Source of the DNA: G963667675 sp965249215
Lineage (GTDB): Bacteria; Chloroflexota; Dehalococcoidia; Lucifugimonadales; UBA3495
NCBI GenBank assembly: GCA_965249215.1
Contig: CBDFLN010000002.1
Location: 1,302,001 to 1,366,000 of the forward strand
Direction: 5' to 3'
DNA length: 64,000 nt
Below, in pieces: positions 35,659 through 43,191 of the stretch. The notes under the pieces are model-generated. The model made no database searches. It saw only the letters and a list, made by a program, of their open reading frames with translations, and had not been told where the DNA came from. The translations under genes and the position numbers were made by a program. How positions within the stretch are numbered: position 1 is the stretch's first letter; every line of letters starts with the position of its first letter.

Positions 35659-36826
35659 GGTCCAACGCTTCGTGAATGAAGGAGGTTGGATCCGCCGGAT
35701 GTTCGAGGCCGGCCTCCGCCTGAAACTTCAGCACGGCGAGCACAATGTCTACGACCTGTCACTCGGCAACCCGGTGGTTGAACCTCCCCCTGAGTTTCGC
35801 CGGGAGCTCCTCAGGTTGGCCCAACACCCGATGGCCGGAATGCACCGGTACATGCCCAACGCAGGGTATCCTGAGACCCGGAAAGCGGTGGCCGACTCCT
35901 TGGCTGCGGAGACTGGTCTGCCCTTTGGCCCCGGCCATGTCGTGATGACCTGCGGAGCGGCCGCGGCGCTTAACGTAGTCCTGAAGACCATCCTCAACCC
36001 AGGGCAAGAGGTAATAATCCTTTCCCCATACTTCGTGGAATACGTCTATTATGTGGACAATCACGGCGGCTCGACGGTCACTGTGCCCACCACCCAAGAC
36101 TTCCAACTAAACCTGGAGGCCATTGAAACAGCCATAACTCCCAACACCAGGGCCCTGATCATCAACTCGCCCAATAACCCCTCGGGAGCAGTCTACCCGG
36201 CCGATGCCCTGGGCGCGCTGGGAGACCTGTTGACCCGCAAGCAACGGGAATACGGAGCCGAAATCTTCATTATCAGCGACGAGCCCTACCGCCGGATAAT
36301 CTACGACGGTCTTGCTTACCCCCAGGTATTCCCTCACTACCCCAACACGGTGGTAGTCCATTCCCACGCCAAGGACCTGGCGCTGCCGGGAGAGCGCATT
36401 GGGTACATTGCTATCAATCCGGAGTATCCCGGCGTTGAAGAGCTGGCCGACGGACTTACCTTCTGCAACCGGAGCTTGGGCTTCGTTAACGCCCCGGCCC
36501 TGATGCAACACGCGATCAGGGCGTTGCAGGGCGTGAGCGTAGATGCCGGGGAATACCAGCGTAAGCGCGACTATCTTCACTCTCACCTGACCGAGTTGGG
36601 ATACTCGGTCAACAAGCCCCAAGGCGCCTTTTACTTGTTCCCCAAGTCCCCGTCGGACGACGACGCGGCGTTCGTGGATGCGTTGCAGGAATGGAACGTA
36701 CTCACGGTACCCGGTCGAGGGTTCGGCACACCGGGCTATTTCCGCATCTCCTACTGCGTAGAGGACCAGGTAATTGAAGGTTCCCTGGAGGGTTTTGCCA
36801 GGGCTGCTGAGCGATTCGGCCTATAG
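35642..36826 (+). CDS. PLP-dependent class I/II aminotransferase
   Basis: A 394-residue fold-type I aminotransferase. The PLP Schiff-base Lys is in VHSHAKDLALPGERIGYIA near residue 246, with the Arg of GERIGY contacting phosphate; NSPNNPSGAVYP near residue 179 and SDEPYRRIIYDG near residue 213 are further PLP contacts. It resembles aspartate/alanine aminotransferases of group I. Its start overlaps lipB by 17 bp, so it is translated from the dehydrogenase operon and may supply or drain the 2-oxoacid substrate through transamination. Confidence 0.92.
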   Translation: MPVSDKVQRFVNEGGWIRRMFEAGLRLKLQHGEHNVYDLSLGNPVVEPPPEFRRELLRLAQHPMAGMHRYMPNAGYPETRKAVADSLAAETGLPFGPGHVVMTCGAAAALNVVLKTILNPGQEVIILSPYFVEYVYYVDNHGGSTVTVPTTQDFQLNLEAIETAITPNTRALIINSPNNPSGAVYPADALGALGDLLTRKQREYGAEIFIISDEPYRRIIYDGLAYPQVFPHYPNTVVVHSHAKDLALPGERIGYIAINPEYPGVEELADGLTFCNRSLGFVNAPALMQHAIRALQGVSVDAGEYQRKRDYLHSHLTELGYSVNKPQGAFYLFPKSPSDDDAAFVDALQEWNVLTVPGRGFGTPGYFRISYCVEDQVIEGSLEGFARAAERFGL

Positions 36827-36868
36827 TGTCCGCCCCCGCGGCCTGAAGCCCTCTATACCAGGAATCCA

Positions 36869-37690
36869 TTAGTTTCTAATGAGCATACCCGGCTGGCACC
36901 TGCGGCAATAGCTGGTAATGCGCTGGTTGGCCGTGAGCTCACTGATATTGCCTCCGCATTGGGTGCAAGGTTGACCGCCCTTGCGATGGACTTTCAAGAA
37001 GTCCCTGATTTTTAGATGAATGTCATCCCCCATCCGTTCTCGAAGCACGGCAATGGCTTCTTCAACGGTGCTGCGGCAGCGCTTATGCAGTCTGCGCAGT
37101 TCTTCGTCGTCTAAAGACCCGGCCTTACGGAACGGGGATATACCAGCGGCGAATAGTATCTCGTCCGCATAGGCATTTCCCACCCCCGAGACAAAAGCGC
37201 CCCTGGTCAAGACTCCCTTTATTTCACCGTGAAAGCGCCGCAGCCGCTCCTGAAATTCCTCGAATGAGATTTCGTCCAACACGTCGGGCCCCTGCCGGGA
37301 AAACCCAAGCGCGTCGGGTAGCTGCTGCCAGTCAGAGTAATAGACCTTGCCCATCTGCCGGTCGTCCAGATACCTGAGTTCCTTATCTCCAGTGAGGGCT
37401 ATCGCCAGGCAGGTCTTTTTCAGCACCCGTTGCCCGGGTTCACACAATTGGAGCGCTCCGGTCAGCATGGGGTTAACCGCCAGCCATCGGTCCCCAGACA
37501 GTTCCATCAACAGGACCTTGCCTTTGCGGTGGACCTCCTGGAACGTCCTCCCGGTAACGTCGTCGGGGAAACTGCCGGTCAAGCACCGGAGGACAGTGGG
37601 CTTTAACACCCGTGAAGACTCGACTTTCCTTCCCCGGGCTTCCCGGTTGAGGAATTCCTTGATTACCTCAAGGTCCGGCGCTTCAGGCAT
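36869..37690 (-). CDS. Fpg/Nei-family DNA glycosylase
   Basis: A 273-residue base-excision repair glycosylase/AP lyase. The mature N-terminus would be Pro2-Glu3 (MPEAPDLEVI), the catalytic pair. The helix-two-turn-helix segment (GVGNAYADEILFAAGISPF near residue 166) and the C-terminal zinc finger (CTQCGG and CRRCQPG) are present. The PEAPDLE start differs from PELPEVE of classic MutM and from PEGPE of Nei, so the exact lesion preference is open. The single gene converges with the aminotransferase gene. Confidence 0.9.
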   Translation of the reverse strand: MPEAPDLEVIKEFLNREARGRKVESSRVLKPTVLRCLTGSFPDDVTGRTFQEVHRKGKVLLMELSGDRWLAVNPMLTGALQLCEPGQRVLKKTCLAIALTGDKELRYLDDRQMGKVYYSDWQQLPDALGFSRQGPDVLDEISFEEFQERLRRFHGEIKGVLTRGAFVSGVGNAYADEILFAAGISPFRKAGSLDDEELRRLHKRCRSTVEEAIAVLRERMGDDIHLKIRDFLKVHRKGGQPCTQCGGNISELTANQRITSYCRRCQPGMLIRN

Positions 37691-37856
37691 AGCCGCGTCC
37701 GACCGGCCAAATTTTTAGTTCCCCTCTCACTTTCTCTCGTTTCCTCTCATCCAGATTTTACCGGGGGTGAGGTCCGGCATGGCCCAGTTGGGAGGGTTTT
37801 CTGTTTTGTGAGCCATATTGGGCCATTCCAAGTTGGATTCCTTAAGGGTTTTTTGT

Positions 37857-38140
37857 ACTTCCGTACCATTTTGTACCATTCTGTCCCGTTTCGGACTGCC
37901 GGCGAGTTGGGAGTTGGAGCGCAGGACTCGGTCCTCGATGGAACGGACAAGGGAGGAATAGGGCGGCGGGCCGAATTTTTTCGATTTCCGTACCATTCTG
38001 TACCATTTCGTACCGTTTCGGACTGCCGGCGAGTCGGGAGGTGGAGCGCAGGACTCGATCCTCGATGGAACGGACAAGGGAGGAATAGGGCGGCGGGCCG
38101 AATTTTTTCGATTTCCGTACCATTCTGTACCATTTCGTAC
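37857..38140. repeat. 127-bp tandem repeat with 10-bp-phased GTACCATT iterons
   Basis: About 2.3 units of a 127-bp repeat (TCGGACTGCC recurs at 37891 and 38018). Each unit begins with two to four decamers of the form CGTACCATTN or TGTACCATTN at exact 10-bp steps (37857-37890, 37987-38017, 38115-38140). The same decamer set occurs in complement at 23913. It lies upstream of the minus-strand Fpg gene. The rest of 37691-38424 holds no gene. Confidence 0.85.
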
Positions 38141-38320
38141 CTTTTTGTGCTCCGGTTTGATGAGCCGGCGGCATACCGCTGGGGGCTGGCCGGTGGGTTG
38201 CCAGCAACATGGTATCAGCTTACGGACTGGACTAGGGATGCGTCAACGGCCAAGTGTCAGTAGCTGGGGTACCGGGCGGTTTGAGGGGATGGAACCGTCG
38301 CGTATCGCATATAATTCAGC

Positions 38321-38349
38321 TTGACAGTAAAGGACGCCAGCTTTACGAT
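38321..38349 (+). promoter_or_regulatory. Promoter for the tRNA-Ala/tRNA-Arg pair
   Basis: TTGACA (38321-38326), 17-bp spacer and TACGAT (38344-38349). It lies 75 bp before tRNA-Ala and points toward it. Confidence 0.65.
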
Positions 38350-38424
38350 GCCTATAGGACGGCCTATGCCTATCTGTGCCTGTAAAGGGGCCGAGGTGCG
38401 GGCCGGACCCGCAAAGGGTAATTG

Positions 38425-38500
38425 GGGGATATAGCTCAGTTGGGAGAGCGCGGCGTTCGCAATGCCGAGGCCGAGGGTTCGAGTCCCTCTATCTCCACCA
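38425..38500 (+). tRNA. tRNA-Ala (anticodon CGC)
   Basis: A 76-nt cloverleaf with encoded CCA. The acceptor stem GGGGATA/TATCTCC contains the G3-U70 pair that identifies tRNA-Ala. The anticodon loop TTCGCAA gives CGC, reading GCG. D-stem GCTC/GAGC and T-arm GAGGGTTCGAGTCCCTC are regular. Confidence 0.95.
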
Positions 38501-38504
38501 ACCA

Positions 38505-38580
38505 GCCCCTGTAGCTCAGAGGATAGAGCGGCGGCGTCCTAAGTCGCGCGTCGGGGGTTCGAGTCCCTCCAGGGGTACCA
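38505..38580 (+). tRNA. tRNA-Arg (anticodon CCT)
   Basis: A 76-nt cloverleaf with encoded CCA, 4 nt after tRNA-Ala. The acceptor GCCCCTG pairs with CAGGGGT, and the anticodon loop GTCCTAA gives CCT, reading AGG. The T-arm is GGGGGTTCGAGTCCCTC. Probably co-transcribed with tRNA-Ala. Confidence 0.93.
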
Positions 38581-38644
38581 CTTACAAGCAGCCATACAAG
38601 CGACGGGCCGCAGGAGCGTGCTCAGCCTGGTTCGCCGCGGGTTT

Positions 38645-38845
38645 TTAGAGAATAACGATGACAAGGCAACCGACAATGATCGCGGCTGTCACAACTGCCG
38701 GCGGCATCACGACCCAAAATAGATATCCGGTTCCAGCCAACGATATGGGCGAGAGCAAGACATAAGACGGCTCGACACTAGCCTGCACGGGTAACCAGAA
38801 GTTGGTTGAGACCATGTCGGGCGCGTTTTGGGCCAACGAAGACAA
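38645..38845 (-). CDS. Possible small membrane protein
   Basis: A 66-residue open frame ending in a strongly hydrophobic stretch (GYLFWVVMPPAVVTAAIIVG and on to the C-terminus) that would span the membrane once or twice. No family is recognised. The 5' end overlaps the oppositely oriented gene at 38814, and no clear ribosome-binding site is seen, so it may be spurious. Confidence 0.3.
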   Translation of the reverse strand: MSSLAQNAPDMVSTNFWLPVQASVEPSYVLLSPISLAGTGYLFWVVMPPAVVTAAIIVGCLVIVIL

Positions 38846-39023
38846 GCCCCATCACTTTGCCACAATCCACATCGACTCATGCATGTGGGCCCAAGAGCGC
38901 TCCAAGCTGCCCCGGGATGGCCGGTGGCATGGCCCCTTTGAGACGGCGGCCTTGGCTAGAGAAGCAGCCGAGCAGACAGGGCGGGAGCTTGTCCGGGCCT
39001 GCCGGGCCTGTAAACCCTATTAA
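38814..39023 (+). CDS. Small Cys-rich hypothetical protein
   Basis: A 69-residue protein with IHIDSCMW near residue 20, a WHGPFETAALAREAAEQTGR segment and a C-terminal RACRACKPY. The spaced His/Cys and final CXXC suggest a zinc-binding mini-domain. A TTG start 12 nt upstream is also possible. A second small protein at 39927 shares the AAREA helix followed by CEAC, so the two may be diverged paralogues. Function unknown. Confidence 0.5.
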   Translation: MSGAFWANEDKPHHFATIHIDSCMWAQERSKLPRDGRWHGPFETAALAREAAEQTGRELVRACRACKPY

Positions 39024-39094
39024 CGACACTATCTTAAGAGGGTAAACCATGGCCATCGAGGATTTGACCCATCATAGGCAGACGGAGGAGAGCA

Positions 39095-39775
39095 ATGACG
39101 ACCGAAGATACTGCTGAGAACCGAGCTTGGCTAATCGGAGAGGCGATTGAGAACGGGATGGACGAAAAGGACGCCATCGACCGGGCAGCACTGGCAGTTG
39201 CAGCGGGAACCGGTGCCGCTGGCGGTTTCGCCGCAGCGTCGGTTACAAGCCTCGGTGGTGTAGGAGTCGCAGCTAGCGGCACTGCATTCGGTGTAGGAGC
39301 TATCACCGCTGTGGCGGCACCAGCGGTGATTACCGCCGCGGCCGGTTACGGAATTTTCAAGGCAATATCAACATCGGGGCGCAAAGATGCCGTAAGAGAA
39401 CTCCTCAAATATTTTGCAGACACCGAGCAATGGCATATACGGGAAAGGATTCTTTCCATTGAAGGGAAGGGGCAACTAATTGATGGTCGCCGTCCGCCGG
39501 CGTGGGGGAGTGCTCGTGCGACGCTAGAGCTCTTGACCAAAGGTTCGACGTCTGCCAAGGTTGGACTGTTCTGTTCTCCCAAGGGTCACTTCGTATTAAC
39601 CTATGACCTGGCAACAGACCATTGGGCCTATGTCCGATTTGTGGGCGAGTACGACTTCACGGGCCGCGGATCAGGGCCAACGGGGCATGAATTTGAATTG
39701 CACGAGTTGAAGAGCATGAAGGCATTGATCCAGACCCTGAAAAACCTGGGTATCCTAAAGTCGGGAAAGAATTAG
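39095..39775 (+). CDS. Hypothetical protein with Gly/Ala-rich hydrophobic domain
   Basis: A 226-residue protein not recognised as a known family. Residues 28-100 are Gly/Ala/Val-rich and hydrophobic with small-residue repeats (GTGAAGGFAAASV, GGVGVAASGTAFGVGAIT), like glycine-zipper or pore-forming segments. The C-terminal half (110-226) looks globular with TTKGSTSAKVGLF-like strands and an HELKSMKALIQTLKNLG end helix. A GGAGGAGAG precedes the ATG at ideal distance, supporting translation. A membrane-active or secreted effector role is conceivable but unsupported. Confidence 0.6.
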   Translation: MTTEDTAENRAWLIGEAIENGMDEKDAIDRAALAVAAGTGAAGGFAAASVTSLGGVGVAASGTAFGVGAITAVAAPAVITAAAGYGIFKAISTSGRKDAVRELLKYFADTEQWHIRERILSIEGKGQLIDGRRPPAWGSARATLELLTKGSTSAKVGLFCSPKGHFVLTYDLATDHWAYVRFVGEYDFTGRGSGPTGHEFELHELKSMKALIQTLKNLGILKSGKN

Positions 39776-39926
39776 ACAGCGGTGGTGGCCTCTTGGGATG
39801 AAGCAACTATCCGATGCAGAAGTGGGCATATAGCCAAGCTGGTATCATAAAGATGGCCGGGCCCACGGGCTACAGAGTGGGACCATGCCAGATAGTGCCC
39901 AATAACCACACCTAGTAGGGTAAGTC

Positions 39927-40121
39927 ATGGCCAACAAGGATAGTCACGGTGTAGTAATCGTCTGGCCGAAGTCGGGGATTATCCACCGCCCAGAGACGGA
40001 CAAAAATCACGGGGTTTCCCTGATGCAATCACAAGAATGGGAACTGTTCCCCAGCCTTATAGCAGCGCGGGAAGCTGGGTATGGCAAATGCGAGGCCTGC
40101 TTTAAGGGATACGGCAATTGA
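39927..40121 (+). CDS. Small hypothetical protein with C-terminal CXXC
   Basis: A 64-residue protein of unknown function ending KCEACFKGYGN. The middle contains HRPETDKNHGVSL and FPSLIAAREAGYG. The pattern of His, AAREA helix and closing CXXC resembles the protein encoded at 38814. No clear Shine-Dalgarno is seen. It may be a small metal-binding protein. Confidence 0.45.
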   Translation: MANKDSHGVVIVWPKSGIIHRPETDKNHGVSLMQSQEWELFPSLIAAREAGYGKCEACFKGYGN

Positions 40122-40208
40122 CCGTCCATTGCCAACTTTGTCTCCTCGGAATGGAACGACTGACTGCATCCTGTTGAGGGGAAGAAACCAATTGGCTTCA
40201 TATACGAG

Positions 40209-40316
40209 GTGCGGATCCGTCTGAACCTGAAGTGGATCGCGGGTTTCCTCGTCGGTTACCTTGGAATGGCCTTGGTAATCCTTATCTTCCTATTGGTGTT
40301 GGCGATATTTATATAG
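40209..40316 (+). CDS. Possible 35-residue single-span membrane peptide
   Basis: A GTG-initiated frame encodes a basic N-terminus (VRIRLNLKW) followed by one hydrophobic helix (MALVILIFLLVLAIFI) to the stop. The composition is that of a small membrane protein or type I toxin, but no ribosome-binding site is obvious and the start is uncertain. Confidence 0.3.
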   Translation: MRIRLNLKWIAGFLVGYLGMALVILIFLLVLAIFI

Positions 40317-40368
40317 TCGGGCGCCACTTTCCCCCAACGGAGGTCCATTAGGTCATTCAGGAAGAGAA

Positions 40369-42132
40369 ATGAAATCTCACGTAACTACCATCGCCGAAAT
40401 GTTGGAGCCTACAATCGAGTACGTCATTCCCCAGTTTCAGCGCGCCTACGCGTGGCGGCGGGAAGACCACTGGGTGCCCCTATGGGATGACATAGAGAGC
40501 GTTGCGCAGAACCTTGCCAATGCCCCTCAGGTGGATTCCGTCCCTCCGCATTTCATGGGGCCCATCGTCATGCAGCAGCGAAAGAGTGAGGCGAAGGGTC
40601 AAGACAGCTACATCATCGTGGATGGGCAACAGCGCCTAACCACCGTCATTATAGCCCTCAGAGCCTTCGCGAATGCCTGCGGGGAATGCGGCCTCGAGCA
40701 TATGGAACGGGAGTTTCTCTCTTACGTCGAAAACAACGACGGCAAGGAGTACTCTCCCAAGGTCCGCCACCTTAACCGGAGGAACTTCAACCACCTCAAG
40801 ATGGTGTTGGAACGCAACACGACTGGCACCGACGTTATAAGCGCAATGTCCCAATGCCTCGACTTTTTTCAAGCCAGGGCGGTGGAATATATACGCAAAG
40901 ACCCGAACACGGAGGAGAACTGCCGTGACTTGCTGGACGTGCTGCGAAGCAAACTTGAAACCGCTGTCCTGACTCTGGACACCATAGAACAACCCAATAA
41001 AGTCTTTGAAACCCTGAATGCCCGGGGCGAGCCTCTTACGCAGTCCGAACTCATCAAGAATACCGTCATGTACGAGGGGACCGTTATCGAAGACGAGGAC
41101 AGGGCCGACGTCTTGTGGGGCACCGAAATGGAGAATTCCTACTATTCACGAGAAGAGCAAGAGGGGCGCCGGTTGGACCAGTTTTTTGCCGACTGGATGA
41201 CTTCCATTACGACTAGCAGGGTACATCGCGGCCGGACATCGACCCAGTTCCGGCACTACCTGACACGCGTCAAGAACGAAGGCCGCGACATCGACTATAT
41301 ATCCTGGAAGATGAAACGGGCCGCAGGTATTTACCGCAGTGTGCAACAGGACAACTTCCCGGAAAGCCGACCTTCCACGACCAGGCTGTTGGCCGCCAGG
41401 GCTGAGTTTTTCATGCCCGTGGTTCTATGGTAGTGGTCCGAAGAAAGAGAGCTTGACTTAGGGCAGCGTCAAACTATCTTGAGAATCATCGAGAGCTATG
41501 TGGTTAGACGCGTATTGGCTGGCCGAAGTGTCGGGGATAGTATAGCCCGGACCATCACCCAAATGTTGAAGTACATCCAGAACGAGATATTGAGTGACGG
41601 GAGAAACCCCGCAGAAGCTGCTCACGCCTGGATAAGTCTGAATCAGAATGAAGCATTCCGCTGGCCCAGCGATGAAGAAGTGCGTGAAGCGGTCGCAAAT
41701 AACCCCCATGGTATGAGCGCAGGTCGGCGGGACATGGTGTTACAGGCTCTTGAGAGCCATTTGCGCATTGCCAGTGGGCGGACTCCAGTTAGGAGCGGAC
41801 TTGTCACTACCCCATTGATACCAACAGGGGAAGTCGGTTTGACTAACTACCCGATTGAAGGGCGGGCAAACACTGCTCGACAGGAACGCCGCAAGAGGAT
41901 CCTTGACGGGTTGGGCAATTTCACCTTGACCGATACCCGGTTGACCCCAAGAGAACGGGATTCTGCCTGGCAGGACAAAAAAGAGGCACTACAAAACAGA
42001 GGACGTAACGTACTGCTTAATCAAGGGCTTCTGAGCCATCAACAAAAGGCCCTAACAGAGCAGGATATCGTCGACCGCAGCCGATGGTTCGCCGAGCTGT
42101 GCATTGCTACTTGGCCGCGAGAGCAAGAATGA
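40369..42132 (+). pseudogene. GmrSD-like DUF262/DUF1524 protein interrupted by in-frame TAG
   Basis: One reading frame of 588 codons is broken by a single TAG at 41431-41433. The first part has the DUF262 signature: IPQFQRAYAWRREDHW near residue 20 and YIIVDGQQRLTTV near residue 83, the ParB-like NTPase motif of GmrS. The second part has DUF1524 features (LDGLGNFTLTDTRL, SAWQDKKEAL, and a closing LCIATWP). At the place of the HNH-type EHXXPQ motif I read VTTPLIPTG, so the catalytic His seems lost. Intact homologues act as type IV restriction systems against modified DNA. The double damage argues for a decayed gene. Confidence 0.8.
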
Positions 42133-42437
42133 CCCGCAGTGCAGATAATCGGGGGCGTTGGTGGCAGTTGGTCTACGAACCTCCCCCGGGGGGGGCGACG
42201 GCCGCCGCTAACAGAGATATGAAACCGTCCACGGCACCAAGCGGCAGGCCGACACCCGGCTTACCCACGCCTTCTGAAGGCTGGTCCTGCGCTGGGCCCT
42301 CGAGGAACTGCGGTTCCACGACCTGCGGCAAACCCACGCCAGCCCGTTGATGGGCGAGGGGGGAGCCGATGCATGTGGTACAATTCTACCTTCGCCACCA
42401 GAGCATCGGCACCACGGTCGACATCTACGGTCAGTAA
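42129..42437 (+). pseudogene. Tyrosine recombinase (integrase) relic
   Basis: Fragments of a phage-type integrase are spread over shifted frames. The N-terminal arm-binding region reads RWWQLVYEPPPGG, then in the next frame RYETVHGTKRQADTRLTH. After an internal deletion the catalytic part reads LRFHDLRQTHASPLMGEGG (HXLR box), and after another shift HVVQFYLRHQSIGTTVDIYG with the nucleophile Tyr. At least two frameshifts, two stops and a large deletion are present. The ATG overlaps the stop of the preceding gene, and tRNA-Trp begins 117 bp downstream, the usual setting for such integrases. Confidence 0.82.
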
Positions 42438-42553
42438 TGAAGGAAGAGAACCTGGCGGCGGCGGGAAAATTTGCCCGGATAGTTTCACCGGATGTGGGCA
42501 GAGGACTCCGATGGCGCCGATGAAGTGCCCTAATTCGTCCTTAACAGATACGC

Positions 42554-42630
42554 AGGAGCGTAGCTCAGCCTGGTAGAGCGCTGGTCTCCAAAACCAGTGG
42601 TCGGGGGTTCGAATCCTCCCGCTCCTGCCA
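42554..42630 (+). tRNA. tRNA-Trp (anticodon CCA)
   Basis: A 77-nt cloverleaf with encoded CCA. The acceptor AGGAGCG/CGCTCCT has a G discriminator, and the anticodon arm CTGGTCTCCAAAACCAG gives CCA. The T-arm is GGGGGTTCGAATCCTCC. It ends a degraded island that begins after tRNA-Arg and holds an integrase relic. Confidence 0.96.
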
Positions 42631-42640
42631 AACCTTTCTC

Positions 42641-43039
42641 TCAGCCCTTGGACTGGGGCAGATGGACGACCGCTTCCACCTCTACCAGTAACTGCGGACG
42701 CACCAATGCGGCAATTATTACGGTGGAACTCGCTGGCGGACTCTCGGGGAACGTCTCCATGCGGACCTTGTTGTAGGCTGGATAGTCGGCCGCGTCGGTG
42801 AGGAAGCCAGTGGTCTTGACCACGTTGTCCATACTTCCACCGGCGGCTTCCACCACCGCCCGGATGTTGTCCATTACCTGCCGTGTCTGAGCTTCGCAGT
42901 CTCCTTCGCCGACCAGCTTCCCCGAAGCGTCGACCGCTATCTGCCCGGACACGTACAAGGTATCGCCTACTTGTATCCCCGGGGAAAGGGCAGGATTAGG
43001 CGTTACTCCCTTGGGGATGATCTGTTTTCTTGCCGCCAT
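42641..43039 (-). CDS. ridA: RidA family protein (enamine/imine deaminase)
   Basis: A 132-residue RidA/YjgF protein, which hydrolyses reactive 2-aminoacrylate and related imines. Typical segments are GDTLYVSGQIAVDASGKLVG near residue 26, TRQVMDNIRAVVEAAG near residue 53, and PESPPASSTVIIAALVRPQL near residue 98; the Arg of LVRPQL binds the substrate carboxylate. ATG 43039 is chosen because CTGGAGGC lies just upstream; the frame is open 8 codons more. The closing VEVEAVVHLP is normal. It converges with tRNA-Trp. Confidence 0.92.
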   Translation of the reverse strand: MAARKQIIPKGVTPNPALSPGIQVGDTLYVSGQIAVDASGKLVGEGDCEAQTRQVMDNIRAVVEAAGGSMDNVVKTTGFLTDAADYPAYNKVRMETFPESPPASSTVIIAALVRPQLLVEVEAVVHLPQSKG

Positions 43040-43107
43040 ACACGATGCCTCCAGATTGCGCAAATGATACCGAACGCCAAGCTGGTCTAGATGTTATTTC
43101 AAAATCC

Positions 43108-43175
43108 GCCCCTTCGACAAGCTCAGGACAGGCCCTTCGACTCAGCTCAGGACAGGCCCTTCGATTTCCCTCAGG
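43108..43175. repeat. CCTTCGACAAGCTCAGG palindromic repeats
   Basis: Three degenerate units of the dispersed palindrome (CCTTCGACAAGCTCAGGACA, CCTTCGACTCAGCTCAGGA, CCTTCGATTTCCCTCAGGG) stand in tandem between ridA and the IS630 element. Confidence 0.9.
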
Positions 43176-43191
43176 GCGAACGGACAGCCTA

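Noticed and set aside
37857..38140. Possible CRISPR array from short phased repeats
   Set aside because: The 10-bp units have no unique spacers between them and the 127-bp units are uniform tandem repeats. No cas genes are in the window.
38376..38648. 90-codon open frame on the plus strand
   Set aside because: It runs through tRNA-Ala and tRNA-Arg, which fold as perfect cloverleafs. The frame is accidental.
41431..41433. Recoding of TAG as pyrrolysine or by suppressor tRNA
   Set aside because: No pyl genes or other sign of recoding in the window; the same gene also lost its HNH motif and lies in a decaying island.
38425..42630. Direct repeat of a tRNA 3' end as att site for the island
   Set aside because: I compared the 3' ends of the three tRNA genes with the island by eye and found no second copy, so no attachment site is claimed.
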